DNA from: an uncultured Eubacteriales bacterium
Lineage (GTDB): Bacteria; Bacillota; Clostridia; Lachnospirales; Lachnospiraceae
Direction of reading: 5' to 3'
Length of the DNA stretch: 64,000 nt
Assembly (NCBI GenBank): GCA_949292785.1
Contig: CASFBK010000002.1
Location: forward strand, 248,001 to 312,000
Positions 8,469 through 17,390 of this stretch are shown piece by piece. Position 1 is the first letter of the stretch; the number at the start of each line of letters is the position of its first letter. A program made the translations under genes and the position numbers. The notes below the pieces were generated by a model that worked only from the letters and a program-made list of their open reading frames with translations, was not told the DNA's origin and ran no database searches.

Positions 8469-8512
8469 GTGTAAGACACATGTTTTGAACAGTGCGTTTT
8501 TAAGAGATTTTC

Positions 8513-8541
8513 TTGATATATATCAGATAATGTAATATACT
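8513..8541 (+). promoter_or_regulatory. Promoter of the RAMA-domain nuclease gene
   Basis: TTGATA (8513-8518), a 17-base spacer and TATACT (8536-8541). The leader to the ATG at 8653 is about 105 bases. I saw no purine riboswitch in it although xpt lies downstream. Confidence 0.7.
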
Positions 8542-8652
8542 GTTGTAAGCTAATAAAAAAGAATTAACACGAAAAATGAGATGGCAGGTGGTCTATAAGA
8601 TTATCTGCTGTGCTTTTATTATTTATATGAATTTAACATAAGGAGGTGTGTT

Positions 8653-9627
8653 ATGTATATTTTGAATAAACATCAGCCGACCAAAATGGAAGAAACTACA
8701 TTTGCCGCGCTCGGAATGAAAGAAAGTGATATAGAAGAAATTTTACGTACTAATGTGGATATGCTTTGTGATGATGAGGAATCCATGTTGATTGTCGGAC
8801 AGCAGGTAAAGAATGAACTCAACGCCAGAAGCGACCTTACTGCTATTGATAATGACGGCGATGTGGTTCTTATTGAGATAAAAAGGGACAGGAAAGACAT
8901 AGAAGGTCGCAGAGAAGCTTTCGAGTTTCAAGCAATTCGATATGCAGCAAGCTGTGCCACTATAAAATCAACAGATGAATTGATTCAGAATATATTTGTA
9001 CCGTATGTGGAGAAGTATAAGGCTGAGTTTGCACAATTACCAGGATTGACTTCCACAGAGATTGCAAAGCGTTTGCTTTCTGATTTTCTTGAAAAAAATG
9101 ATGTTGCATCGTTTAATGAGCATCAGCGAATTATTCTTGTTGCTTCAGAGTTTGACGAACAAACTTTGTCTGCTGTTGCATGGCTAAACAGTAATCAGGT
9201 AGATATCAGCTGTTATCAGATATGCCCATATACATTAGGAGATACTGTTCTGGTCGACATGAAAAAGATTCTTCCTATTGTAGAGTATGAAGATTTCTAT
9301 GTACAGGTTTCTAAGAAAGATGCGCTTCATAAGAATAGGAAAAAGGACATTACTCGAAGAAGTCTTCCTAAAATAGATGCTATGCTCGAGTGGGGGATTG
9401 TATCTGCAGGGGATGTTATTGTGGCAAAGGGAACAGATAAAGAGGCGGAGCTCCTTGTAAATGGACAGGTAAAAACTATGCATGGAACCGAGTCTATGCA
9501 GCAATGGCTCAAGAGCGTTTTTGGGTGGTCTTCTGTACAAACATATGCCTTTGCAGTACAGAAGTCATCTGGCAAGACGCTGATGGAACTAAGGGAAGAG
9601 TATATGAAGCAGAATGAACCAGAGTAA
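8653..9627 (+). CDS. PD-(D/E)XK nuclease-like protein with C-terminal RAMA domain
   Basis: The N-terminal half has the pattern of a PD-(D/E)XK endonuclease of the NucS/DUF91 kind: D61/D66/D70 followed by LIEIKRD with E75 and K77. The last 80 residues (about 242-322) resemble the RAMA domain: a helix MLEWGIVSAGD, a small beta unit with VNGQVKTMHG, a helix around MQQWLKSVFGW, and the end SGKTLMELREEY. RAMA is found next to restriction and DNA-modification enzymes and is proposed to read modified DNA. A strong ribosome site (AAGGAGGTG) precedes the ATG. No methylase gene is adjacent, so a stand-alone, modification-sensing nuclease is possible. Activity and target are inferred. Confidence 0.75.
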   Translation: MYILNKHQPTKMEETTFAALGMKESDIEEILRTNVDMLCDDEESMLIVGQQVKNELNARSDLTAIDNDGDVVLIEIKRDRKDIEGRREAFEFQAIRYAASCATIKSTDELIQNIFVPYVEKYKAEFAQLPGLTSTEIAKRLLSDFLEKNDVASFNEHQRIILVASEFDEQTLSAVAWLNSNQVDISCYQICPYTLGDTVLVDMKKILPIVEYEDFYVQVSKKDALHKNRKKDITRRSLPKIDAMLEWGIVSAGDVIVAKGTDKEAELLVNGQVKTMHGTESMQQWLKSVFGWSSVQTYAFAVQKSSGKTLMELREEYMKQNEPE

Positions 9628-9636
9628 TGAGAAAAG

Positions 9637-9741
9637 ATGGAATCTGGCGGCAGCTATGCCTATGGAACCAATAGTGAGAATAGTGACATTGATTTTAGAA
9701 GAATCAGAATACCAATATACCATGGGAGGAATGAAAGATGA
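9637..9741 (+). pseudogene. Relic of a DNA polymerase beta-like nucleotidyltransferase
   Basis: A 34-codon frame encodes SGGSYAYGTNSENSDIDFRR, which has the active-site signature of minimal nucleotidyltransferases (GS, then DxD). Intact homologues are far longer; here the frame degenerates into IRIPIYHG and stops four bases into xpt. It is therefore a fragment left between the RAMA gene and xpt, probably by insertion or deletion at this spot. Confidence 0.65.
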
Positions 9742-10322
9742 ACTTTTTAGAGGAACGGATACAGAAGGATGGCATTGTAAAGGAAGGAAATGTTCTGAAA
9801 GTGGACAGCTTTTTGAATCATCAGATGGATATTGAGCTGTTCAAACAAATGGGGGCAGAATGGAAAAAACGTTTTTCCGATGTCCATATCAATAAAATAC
9901 TGACCATAGAAGCATCTGGTATCGGAATTGCATGTATCGCGTCGGAATATTTTAATGCTCCGGTTGTCTTTGCGAAAAAATCAAAGAGTATTAACATCGA
10001 GGGGGACATGTACATGGCTGAGGTAGAGTCCTTTACCCACAAATGTAAGAATCAGGTCATTGTTTCCCAAAAATTTCTTGGTCCGGAAGACCATGTTTTA
10101 ATTATTGATGATTTTCTGGCAAACGGCTGTGCGCTGCAGGGCTTAATTTCCATCGTATCCCAGGCAGGCGCCACGCTGGAAGGCATTGGTATTGCTGTGG
10201 AAAAAGGCTTTCAGTCAGGCGGGCGTGTGATACGGAATCTGGGATACCGTCTGGAATCTCTTGCGATTATAGAGAGCATGAATGCCGAAACAGGAAAAAT
10301 TATTTTCAGGGAGGCAGAGTAA
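9738..10322 (+). CDS. xpt: Xanthine phosphoribosyltransferase
   Basis: This cytoplasmic salvage enzyme converts xanthine and PRPP to XMP. The 194 residues match the family length. The PRPP-binding motif is [14 protein letters not shown] (about residues 128-141), and [11 protein letters not shown] near residue 55 is the characteristic phosphate-binding loop. GGGAGG upstream supports the ATG. The stop overlaps the start of the xanthine permease gene, so the two are translationally coupled as in other Firmicutes. In Bacillus this pair sits behind a guanine riboswitch; none was seen here, and the nearest clear promoter is the one before the RAMA gene. Confidence 0.93.
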   Translation: MNFLEERIQKDGIVKEGNVLKVDSFLNHQMDIELFKQMGAEWKKRFSDVHINKILTIEASGIGIACIASEYFNAPVVFAKKSKSINIEGDMYMAEVESFTHKCKNQVIVSQKFLGPEDHVLIIDDFLANGCALQGLISIVSQAGATLEGIGIAVEKGFQSGGRVIRNLGYRLESLAIIESMNAETGKIIFREAE

Positions 10323-11671
10323 TGAAAAATAATACAAGCATTGAAAACATCTATCAACTGGATGGAAAAGTTCCTATTGGCAAGGCAATTCCCTTCGGTC
10401 TGCAGCACATACTGGCAATGTTTGTGGCTAATATTGCACCGATTATTATTATAGCGGGAGCCAGTGGACTGGATTCCAAGCAGAGCACCATGCTGATACA
10501 GAGTGCCATGATTATAGCAGGAATCGGAACCCTGATTCAGCTATTTCCGCTGTGGAGGATTGGTTCGGGACTTCCCATTGTTATGGGAATCAGTTTTACC
10601 TTTGTTTCCGTTTTTTGCTATATCGGACCAAACTATGGTTACAATGCGATTGTGGGCGCTGTTTTAGTGGGTGGTATCGTAGAAGGTATTTTGGGATTGT
10701 TTGCAAAATACTGGATGAAGATTATTACGCCAATCGTATCGGCAAGTGTTGTAACGGCAATCGGATTTTCCCTTTTATCGGTGGGCGCTGCATCCTTTGG
10801 CGGTGGCAGTGGAAGTGAAGATTTTGGTTCCGCGACGAACTGGATTCTTGGAACCATAACCTTGCTCTGTTGTATTCTTTTTAATATTTTTGCAAAATCA
10901 TATTGGAAACAATTATCGGTTCTGTTCGGACTTATTGTAGGATATATTGTGGCTGCCTGCATGGGCGTGGTAGATTTCTCCGGACTGGCGGGAACTTCTA
11001 TTGTGGCATTGCCATCCATCATGCCATTTCAACCGGAATTTAATGCAAATGCTATTTTGTCGGTAGTGCTTATTTTTCTTGTATCTGCAACGGAAACCAT
11101 AGGGGATACCTCTGCTCTGGCAAACTCCGGTCTGAACCGGGATGCGACCGCAAAGGAGCTTACCGGTTCCTTAGCGTGTGACGGTTTCATCAGCGCGCTG
11201 TCCTCATGTTTCGGCTGCCTGCCAATTACCTCTTTTAGCCAGAATGTGGGACTTGTCGCAATGACAAAGGTGGTAAACCGTTTTGCTATTGCGTCAGGAG
11301 CAGTCATTATGATTCTTGCCGGAATATTTCCGATTTTTGGCGCATTGCTGTCAACTTTACCGGATGCGGTATTGGGCGGCTGTACCATTATGATGTTCGG
11401 AACCATTGTAGTAAGTGGCGTGCAGATGCTTGGTAAATGTGGTTACTCCCAGAGAAATATCACCATCGCTGCATTGTCCTTAAGTACGGGTATCGGCTTT
11501 ACCCAGGTTCCGGAAATATTTGATATTTTTCCACAGATTATTCGAAATATTTTTGCGGAAAACTGCGTGGCGGTGGTGTTTCTTGTAGCAGTGATTCTGA
11601 ATCTGGTGCTGCCCAAGGATATGGAAGCCAAGAATATGGAAGCGGAGAATATGGAAGCGGAGAAGAGGTAA
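10322..11671 (+). CDS. pbuX: Xanthine permease, NCS2 family
   Basis: A 449-residue inner-membrane nucleobase/cation symporter with the multiple hydrophobic helices of the NCS2 (PbuX/UraA) fold. Visible signatures include GLQHILAMFVANIAPIII at the start, ATETIGDTSALA in the middle and QNVGLVAMTKVVNRF, the family motif. It supplies xanthine to Xpt. The start overlaps the xpt stop, and its own stop overlaps the start of the response regulator. The last 15 residues are three tandem copies of MEA(K/E)N-type pentapeptides encoded by 15-base repeats at about 11623-11668, a likely replication-slippage product at the cytoplasmic tail. Confidence 0.92.
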   Translation: MKNNTSIENIYQLDGKVPIGKAIPFGLQHILAMFVANIAPIIIIAGASGLDSKQSTMLIQSAMIIAGIGTLIQLFPLWRIGSGLPIVMGISFTFVSVFCYIGPNYGYNAIVGAVLVGGIVEGILGLFAKYWMKIITPIVSASVVTAIGFSLLSVGAASFGGGSGSEDFGSATNWILGTITLLCCILFNIFAKSYWKQLSVLFGLIVGYIVAACMGVVDFSGLAGTSIVALPSIMPFQPEFNANAILSVVLIFLVSATETIGDTSALANSGLNRDATAKELTGSLACDGFISALSSCFGCLPITSFSQNVGLVAMTKVVNRFAIASGAVIMILAGIFPIFGALLSTLPDAVLGGCTIMMFGTIVVSGVQMLGKCGYSQRNITIAALSLSTGIGFTQVPEIFDIFPQIIRNIFAENCVAVVFLVAVILNLVLPKDMEAKNMEAENMEAEKR

Positions 11672-12351
11672 TGAACAAAAAAATAAAACTTCTGATTATA
11701 GAAGATGACGAGGAAATTTGCCGGGAACTTCAAAGCTGTTTGACAAGCTCCGGCTACGAGGCGATATCTATCCGGGAGTTTTCAAACGTAGCAGCAGATG
11801 CCTTAGCAGAAGAGCCTGATTTGATTTTGCTTGACGTGAATCTGCCCGGGGTCAGTGGATTAAATATCTGTGAACAGATACGGACCACATCCCAGGTGCC
11901 GATTATTTTCGTGACCGGAAACAATACATCAATGGATGAGTTAAACTGTATTCTGCGTGGCGGTGATGATTATGTGTCCAAGCCGTATCAGCTTCCGGTC
12001 TTAATGGCGCGGATTGCGGCAGTATTAAAACGAACGCTGGGAAAAACGAAAGAGGAATCCGTAAAGCTGGAGTATAAGGGTGTCGTGCTTCATACTGCGT
12101 CCGCACAGATTTCCAGAGGGCAGGAAAAAAGTGAACTGACGAAAAATGAGTTAAAAATACTCTACTGTCTGTATCAGCATCCGGGAGAAATTGTTTCCCG
12201 GGAAGATATCATTGATTACCTGTGGGATAACGAGGCTTTTATTGACGATAATGCCCTGAGCGTCAATATTACCAGGCTTCGAAATAAGTTAAAGGAAATC
12301 GGTGCGCCGGATTTTATAGAAACAAAGCGGGGACTGGGGTATCGTATTTAG
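11671..12351 (+). CDS. OmpR-family response regulator (BceR-like)
   Basis: A 226-residue regulator with a receiver domain (1-115) and a winged-helix DNA-binding domain (130-226). Asp55 in LLDVNLPG is the phosphorylation site, the acidic pocket is near the N-terminus (EDDEE), and Lys of KPY is in place. The C-terminal half has the usual LTKNELKILYCLYQHPGE and TRLRNKLKEIG elements. It starts inside the pbuX stop codon (TAATG), so it is translationally coupled to purine uptake, which is unusual. It pairs with the histidine kinase 12 bases downstream. Together with the ABC genes that follow, it resembles the BceRS-type system that detects cell-wall-active peptides. Confidence 0.9.
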   Translation: MNKKIKLLIIEDDEEICRELQSCLTSSGYEAISIREFSNVAADALAEEPDLILLDVNLPGVSGLNICEQIRTTSQVPIIFVTGNNTSMDELNCILRGGDDYVSKPYQLPVLMARIAAVLKRTLGKTKEESVKLEYKGVVLHTASAQISRGQEKSELTKNELKILYCLYQHPGEIVSREDIIDYLWDNEAFIDDNALSVNITRLRNKLKEIGAPDFIETKRGLGYRI

Positions 12352-12363
12352 GAAGGAAACAGA

Positions 12364-13380
12364 ATGGGTTTTTGGGATTATTGTAAGGATAAAGCTCCGG
12401 TGCTGCTTCTCAATGCAGCGGCACTGATGACTTTATCTGTATTTTTATTATTGTTAAAAAATACGCAAACAGCAGTATTTCTGATAGCTGCTGTCTGGAT
12501 TTTCGTGCTGGGAGTCTATCTTTTGCTGGAATATTATTTTCGCAGAAAATATTTTCAGGAATTGACAGAAGTGCTAGAGGAGCTGGAGCAGAAGTACCTG
12601 ATTGCAGAGGTGATGAAGCCTGCCCACAGGCTGGAGGATAAGCTGTACTGGGAAATCTTAAGAAAATCAAACAAATCTGTTATCGAAAAAATACATGAAC
12701 TGGAAGACAGCCAGAAAGAGTATAAAGAATATCTGGAAAGTTGGATTCACGAGATAAAAACTCCCATTACGGCAGCCCATTTGATTTGCGAAAATCACAA
12801 AGACGAGCATACGAAACGCATTCTGCTGGAACTGGATGAGATTGAAAATGATGTGGAGAAAATACTGTATTTTGTCAGGATGGAACAGGTATACCGGGAT
12901 TATCTGATACACCCGGTCAATCTGCGGGAGGTAGTGCTGTCCGCAATCCGCGCCCAAAAGAGGCGCTTCATTCAATGTGGATTGCAGATTGATTTGGATA
13001 TGGAAGAAACACTGGTGTCTACAGATGAAAAATGGGTGGAATTTATTCTGAAGCAGATTTTTTCCAACAGTATGAAATACAGGAAGCCTGAAAACGCCAG
13101 CCTTAGAATTTACACGGAAAAAGGGGAAAAACAGAAATCCCTGATTTTAGAAGACAACGGATGTGGAATTTCAGAGGAAGACATAGAAAGAATTTTCGAA
13201 AAAGGATTTACCGGAAAAAACGGAAGAATGGAAAACAGCCATGCCACCGGAATGGGCTTATATTTCTGCAAAAAACTTTGTGAGAAGTTAGGAATCGGCA
13301 TTTTCTGTGAGTCAGAGCCGGGAATTTATACCAAAATGATTCTGATATTTCCAGATTCCGATTACAACCGGATATCCTGA
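12364..13380 (+). CDS. Intramembrane-sensing sensor histidine kinase (BceS-like)
   Basis: A 338-residue kinase with two closely spaced membrane helices (about 13-30 and 37-55) and almost no extracellular loop, typical of intramembrane-sensing kinases that take their signal from a partner ABC transporter. His129 in SWIHEIKTPI is the phosphoacceptor. The ATPase part shows the N box (QIFSNSMKY), the G1 box (DNGCGI) and GMGLYFCK. GGAAGG precedes the ATG. It would phosphorylate the regulator encoded just upstream. A 126-base gap with a candidate operator separates it from the transporter genes. Confidence 0.9.
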   Translation: MGFWDYCKDKAPVLLLNAAALMTLSVFLLLLKNTQTAVFLIAAVWIFVLGVYLLLEYYFRRKYFQELTEVLEELEQKYLIAEVMKPAHRLEDKLYWEILRKSNKSVIEKIHELEDSQKEYKEYLESWIHEIKTPITAAHLICENHKDEHTKRILLELDEIENDVEKILYFVRMEQVYRDYLIHPVNLREVVLSAIRAQKRRFIQCGLQIDLDMEETLVSTDEKWVEFILKQIFSNSMKYRKPENASLRIYTEKGEKQKSLILEDNGCGISEEDIERIFEKGFTGKNGRMENSHATGMGLYFCKKLCEKLGIGIFCESEPGIYTKMILIFPDSDYNRIS

Positions 13381-13406
13381 AATGATTTGGTGGATATTTC
13401 AGAAAG

Positions 13407-13431
13407 TTACAAAAATGAAAGGTTACTGTAA
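13407..13431. promoter_or_regulatory. Candidate BceR-type operator
   Basis: TTACA (13407-13411) and TGTAA (13427-13431) form an interrupted inverted repeat, with GTTAC also present twice (13406-13410 and 13422-13426). The position between the kinase and the transporter genes fits a regulator-controlled promoter for the ABC pair, but I could not place convincing -35/-10 boxes. Confidence 0.3.
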
Positions 13432-13506
13432 TGGAAACAGATACCGCAAAATGCAATTCCCTGCTAAGCTATTCCTATAGAACAAAGCAGGAAAGGATGA
13501 GGATTT

Positions 13507-14292
13507 ATGAGTAACCGGACAGACGAAAAACAGACCATTAGAGTTTGTGATGTAGAAAAATACTATGGAACCAAAAACAATATTACAAAGGCGGTGAACC
13601 GTGTCAGCTTTACGGTGGAAAAAGGCGAATTTGTAGGAATTATGGGAGCTTCCGGTTCCGGTAAGACTACATTGCTGAATATGATGTCCACCATAGACCG
13701 GGTAACAGCAGGGCATATTTATTACGGAGATACGGATATCACCGAATTAAATGAAGATGCCCTTTCCGATTTCCGAAAGGAAAATCTCGGATTTGTATTT
13801 CAGGACTTTAATCTGTTAGACACCTTAACAGTCGAGGAAAATATTATTCTGGCGATGACCCTTCACGGAAAAAAGAAACAGGAAATTGACCAGAAAACAG
13901 CAGAAATCTGCAAAATCCTCGGCATAGAGGAAATCAGAAATAAATTTCCAAATCAGGTGTCCGGCGGACAAAAACAGCGATGCGCCTGTGCCAGAGCGCT
14001 GGTGAATGAGCCGAAGCTGATTCTTGCGGATGAGCCTACCGGAGCGCTGGATTCCAAATCGGCGCAAATGCTTCTTGGCACCTTTAAAAAAATGAATGAG
14101 GAAATGAATGCCACCATACTGATGGTAACTCATGATGCATTTTCTGCCAGCTATTGCAAAAGAATTTTATTTCTAAAGGATGGAGAAATTTTTAATGAGC
14201 TAATCCGCGGAGGAAAGAGCAGAAGGGAATTTTTAAATGAAATTCTGGACGTTCTGGCGTTGACGGGAGGTGACAGTGATTATGCTAAATAA
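13507..14292 (+). CDS. ABC transporter ATP-binding protein (BceA-like)
   Basis: A 261-residue ATPase of the MacB/LolD/BceA group. It has Walker A GASGSGKT (about 46-53), Q loop FVFQDFNLL, signature VSGGQKQR, Walker B LILADEPTGALD and the H-loop His in VTHD. AGGAAAGGATGAGG supplies the ribosome site. It ends 11 bases inside the permease gene, so the two are translated together. With the kinase and regulator upstream it should form the sensing and resistance transporter for antimicrobial peptides. The substrate is not readable from sequence. Confidence 0.92.
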   Translation: MSNRTDEKQTIRVCDVEKYYGTKNNITKAVNRVSFTVEKGEFVGIMGASGSGKTTLLNMMSTIDRVTAGHIYYGDTDITELNEDALSDFRKENLGFVFQDFNLLDTLTVEENIILAMTLHGKKKQEIDQKTAEICKILGIEEIRNKFPNQVSGGQKQRCACARALVNEPKLILADEPTGALDSKSAQMLLGTFKKMNEEMNATILMVTHDAFSASYCKRILFLKDGEIFNELIRGGKSRREFLNEILDVLALTGGDSDYAK

Positions 14293-16357
14293 ACTGGCGT
14301 TCCGTAATGCAAAACGTTCCATGAAGGATTATCTGATTTATTTGATTACCATGGTGGCGGTGTCGGCAATGATGTTTGCCTTTAATTCACTGATTTTTTC
14401 AAAGGACATTCAAAGCATGTGCTCAGAAGCAATGGTGCTTGGGGCAATGCTGGGGATGATTACGTTTTTTATTGTACTAATCGTGGCATGGCTGATTAAT
14501 TATATGGCGCGGTTCATGCTGGAAAAGCGAAGCCGGGAATTTGCAACTTATCTCTTAATAGGTTTGAAAAAGAAGGAATTATCCCGCTTGTATATGAAGG
14601 AAAACCTGCTGATTGGTACGGCAGCCCTTTTGCTGGGAATAGGCGTAGGAACCTTTTTGCAGCAGATTATCATGACGGTGTTTTACTCTGTATTCAGTGA
14701 GGATTATCAGCTGCATATACAGATGAACGGCTGGTGTCTGCTTATGACGGTATCCTGTTATTTCGCCTGCTATCTGTTCGCATTGAGACGTAACAGGCGT
14801 ACCTTCCGAAACATGACCATAGCAGAGCTTCTGCAAATGGAAAAGAAAAATGATGAGCTGAAAATAGAGCATGAGAAAAGACGTCAGTGGCTTTTCTTTC
14901 TGTCGGCAGCTTATATTCTGTTTGTCTATGGCATGATGGTGCGTGGCTGCTCCATTGGAATTGCATTGCTTTTGATAGCAGGCTTTATTGTGGCGGTCTA
15001 TGCAATGTTTTCGGGACTGTCCGCTTTTGTTATCTGCCGGGTGGAGAAAAAGGGCGCGGGGATGTATCAGAAACAACGCATGTTTCTATATCGTCAGCTT
15101 GCGTCAAAGGTGCGTACTATGCGTTTTACAATGGGAACACTGACCATTCTGCTGGTGTGCTCCCTGCTTGGCGGCTCCTTTTCCATGATGTTTGCAAAAT
15201 ATCAAAATCAGGCAATCGATTATTCCGTACCCTTTGATGTCATTGTGCACAGTCCGACACCAGGAGATGACTTTGCAGAGGAAATCTCTGTGCTTGGCTC
15301 CTTCAATAAAATTCACAGCCAAAGGATTTATCAGATTTATCAAGACGGTAGTCAGGTCATGAACCGATACTTTGGTACCCATGTTACGACCACACTGGAA
15401 AAGTATGTGGACAAAGAAGGAAATTTTATTCCGGGCAGAGAATATTATACCTATGATACTTACATGAAACTGAGCGATTACAATGCGCTCAGAACAATGC
15501 TCGGAAAAGAAACGATTACACTAAAGGACAATGAGTATGCACTTCAGACCAAGTCCAGGATTGCAAGAGATTTTGGGGATGATATTTATCGGCAGCAGAT
15601 AGAAGCAGGAAACCGTACGCTTTCGTTGGCAGAGGTTTATACAGAGGCATTTTGCCAGAACGGAATCAACGGGGCGGATTATCTGATGATTGTACCGGAT
15701 GAGGTCTGCGAAGGGATGGACGGCTATTATTCCGTATATGCTGCGGATATTGAGGGGGAAGGAACAGAAGCACTTCGGAGTGCGCTGGATGAGGTGCATC
15801 GGCACAAGCATGGAGTTATGACCTATGATGAATATGAGGCGGCGTGGGAGGCAGAAGAAGTGGGGGAGGATGACTGGCAGGAGGACTTGCTGGAAGCCAG
15901 TGGTACAGATGAAATGGTCGTGATGGTTGCAGATATTTTTGTACGTGATATTGATGCATCCGATATGAGATTTGTCATTACTTCCGTAACCTTTCCCCTG
16001 GAATATATTGCGCTGATTTTTGTTTTTGTAGCTCTTACCATCCTTGCGGTGCAGCAACTTTCGGATTCCGGGAAATACAAGTTTCGCTATGAGGTGCTTT
16101 GGAAGCTTGGAATGAAGAAGAAAGACGTAGAAAAGATTGTTTTCCGCCAGCTGGCGCTTTATTATCTTGTGCCTGCAATCGCTGCCATAGCTATCAGCGC
16201 GGTGATAGCCATTTATGCCGGGAATCAGTTTGTACGTTATACGGGAGCAGCAGGGAGCGGGGTTTACTATTTTGGAATCTCTTTGTTGATTTCAGCCGGA
16301 ATTTATGTGGTGTATTTTGCGGCAACGTATCTTGGATTTAAGAGGAATATATTTTAG
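14282..16357 (+). CDS. ABC transporter permease (BceB-like, FtsX domains)
   Basis: A large permease of about 691 residues with the BceB layout: one N-terminal helix, FtsX-type helix bundles, a soluble extracellular domain of roughly 200 residues between about 310 and 560, and a final FtsX bundle. The extracellular domain of BceB-like permeases binds the peptide/lipid target and signals to the kinase. Start choice: GGGAGG (14265-14270) precedes GTG 14276 and ATG 14282; the longer GTG at 14270 lies within the ribosome site. It overlaps the ATPase gene end. This is the last gene of the module. Confidence 0.88.
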   Translation: MLNKLAFRNAKRSMKDYLIYLITMVAVSAMMFAFNSLIFSKDIQSMCSEAMVLGAMLGMITFFIVLIVAWLINYMARFMLEKRSREFATYLLIGLKKKELSRLYMKENLLIGTAALLLGIGVGTFLQQIIMTVFYSVFSEDYQLHIQMNGWCLLMTVSCYFACYLFALRRNRRTFRNMTIAELLQMEKKNDELKIEHEKRRQWLFFLSAAYILFVYGMMVRGCSIGIALLLIAGFIVAVYAMFSGLSAFVICRVEKKGAGMYQKQRMFLYRQLASKVRTMRFTMGTLTILLVCSLLGGSFSMMFAKYQNQAIDYSVPFDVIVHSPTPGDDFAEEISVLGSFNKIHSQRIYQIYQDGSQVMNRYFGTHVTTTLEKYVDKEGNFIPGREYYTYDTYMKLSDYNALRTMLGKETITLKDNEYALQTKSRIARDFGDDIYRQQIEAGNRTLSLAEVYTEAFCQNGINGADYLMIVPDEVCEGMDGYYSVYAADIEGEGTEALRSALDEVHRHKHGVMTYDEYEAAWEAEEVGEDDWQEDLLEASGTDEMVVMVADIFVRDIDASDMRFVITSVTFPLEYIALIFVFVALTILAVQQLSDSGKYKFRYEVLWKLGMKKKDVEKIVFRQLALYYLVPAIAAIAISAVIAIYAGNQFVRYTGAAGSGVYYFGISLLISAGIYVVYFAATYLGFKRNIF

Positions 16358-16558
16358 GGTATTAGAACGGAGCATCACCAAATCAAACTAAATCATATTC
16401 AACGATTGGTTGTATTAGATTCGCCAAATCATGTATAGATAAAAATGCGGAAACCTGTATAATAATTATATAGGCAAGGCACAAAGCGTCATCACCTTCA
16501 CGAGGAGATGTACCGTTTATTTAAGCCGGATATAATGTTTCGCGGAAGGGGCGTTGAT

Positions 16559-17389
16559 ATGGAACTGATAGGTAAAAAAATTCGTACCTTACGAAAAAAC
16601 AAGAAAATGACACAGGAGCAGTTGGCGGAAGTGCTGGCACTTTCTCCGCAATCCGTCAGTAAATGGGAAACCGGACTTTCAGCTCCGGACGTTGAATTGT
16701 TGCCAATCATAGCAAGATACTTTGGAATCACAATGGATGAGCTTTTCAGTTATCGTTTGGATGCGTTGAATTATAAGGAACGCTTTATTCAATTTATGGT
16801 GGATAACGGAGTATTAAGATTCGGTGAATTTAAACTAAAGAGCGGTCGAATTTCTCCTTATTTTATTAATACCGGAAATTATAAGTCGGGAGCACAAATT
16901 TCAAAGCTTGGAGAATTTTACGCAGAATGTATCCACGAACATAATGTGGAAACCAATCTGCTGCTGGGAAATACAGAAAAAGAGATTCCCCTTGTTATTG
17001 CTGCCAGCATGATTTTGTATAACAGATACGGCGAGGATATTAATTACTGTATTGATAATCAAATGGGAAAAACTCTGGATGCAGGTGATAACATAACGTT
17101 ACTAAAGGATACACTGACATCCGGTAACACCTTAAAAGAAACTTTGCAAAAAATAAGAGGTTCTGCGGGGAAAAATGTACCAAATGTGATTGTGTCAGTG
17201 GACAGAATGGAAAAAGGGAAGCATTCCTCCAAGTCTGCGTTGCAGGAATTAGAAAAAGAGTTCGGCATAAAAATATACGCTATCGTTACAATAGAAGACA
17301 TCATATGTGCGCTGGAAAAAGGAGTCATTGCAGGTGCAGAATATTTAGCCCCATTGAAAAAGTATAAAGAAGAGTACGGAGGCTGCTAA
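16559..17389 (+). CDS. XRE regulator fused to an orotate phosphoribosyltransferase-like domain
   Basis: Residues 1-62 are a Cro/C1 helix-turn-helix (KKMTQEQLAEVLALSPQSV, SKWETG). Residues about 72-276 align with orotate phosphoribosyltransferase: FGEFKLKSGRISPYF (about 89-103) keeps the phosphate/orotate-binding strip. However the PRPP motif reads ITLLKDTLTSGNT (179-191), with the first of its two acidic residues replaced by Lys, and the flexible loop lacks the usual KDHGEGG. A catalytically weak or dead, ligand-sensing domain, as in Bacillus PurR, is therefore likely. GGAAGGGG precedes the ATG at 16559; the 16508 start has no room for a ribosome site. pyrF follows after one base. Confidence 0.82.
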   Translation: MELIGKKIRTLRKNKKMTQEQLAEVLALSPQSVSKWETGLSAPDVELLPIIARYFGITMDELFSYRLDALNYKERFIQFMVDNGVLRFGEFKLKSGRISPYFINTGNYKSGAQISKLGEFYAECIHEHNVETNLLLGNTEKEIPLVIAASMILYNRYGEDINYCIDNQMGKTLDAGDNITLLKDTLTSGNTLKETLQKIRGSAGKNVPNVIVSVDRMEKGKHSSKSALQELEKEFGIKIYAIVTIEDIICALEKGVIAGAEYLAPLKKYKEEYGGC

Positions 17390-17390
17390 G

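Noticed and set aside
8542-9737. Purine riboswitch upstream of xpt
   Set aside because: I looked for the conserved junction sequence before xpt and in the leader at 8542-8652 and did not find it.
9614-9835. Separate 73-codon gene
   Set aside because: It overlaps the ends of the RAMA gene and the start of xpt in another frame, has no ribosome site, and the same DNA encodes a recognisable nucleotidyltransferase relic in a different frame.
14579-16057. Minus-strand open frames of 165 and 178 codons
   Set aside because: They lie antisense to the BceB-like permease, have no family resemblance and no ribosome sites.
16559-17389. Ordinary pyrE
   Set aside because: The altered PRPP motif and missing catalytic loop make a plain OPRT enzyme unlikely, although activity cannot be excluded from sequence alone.
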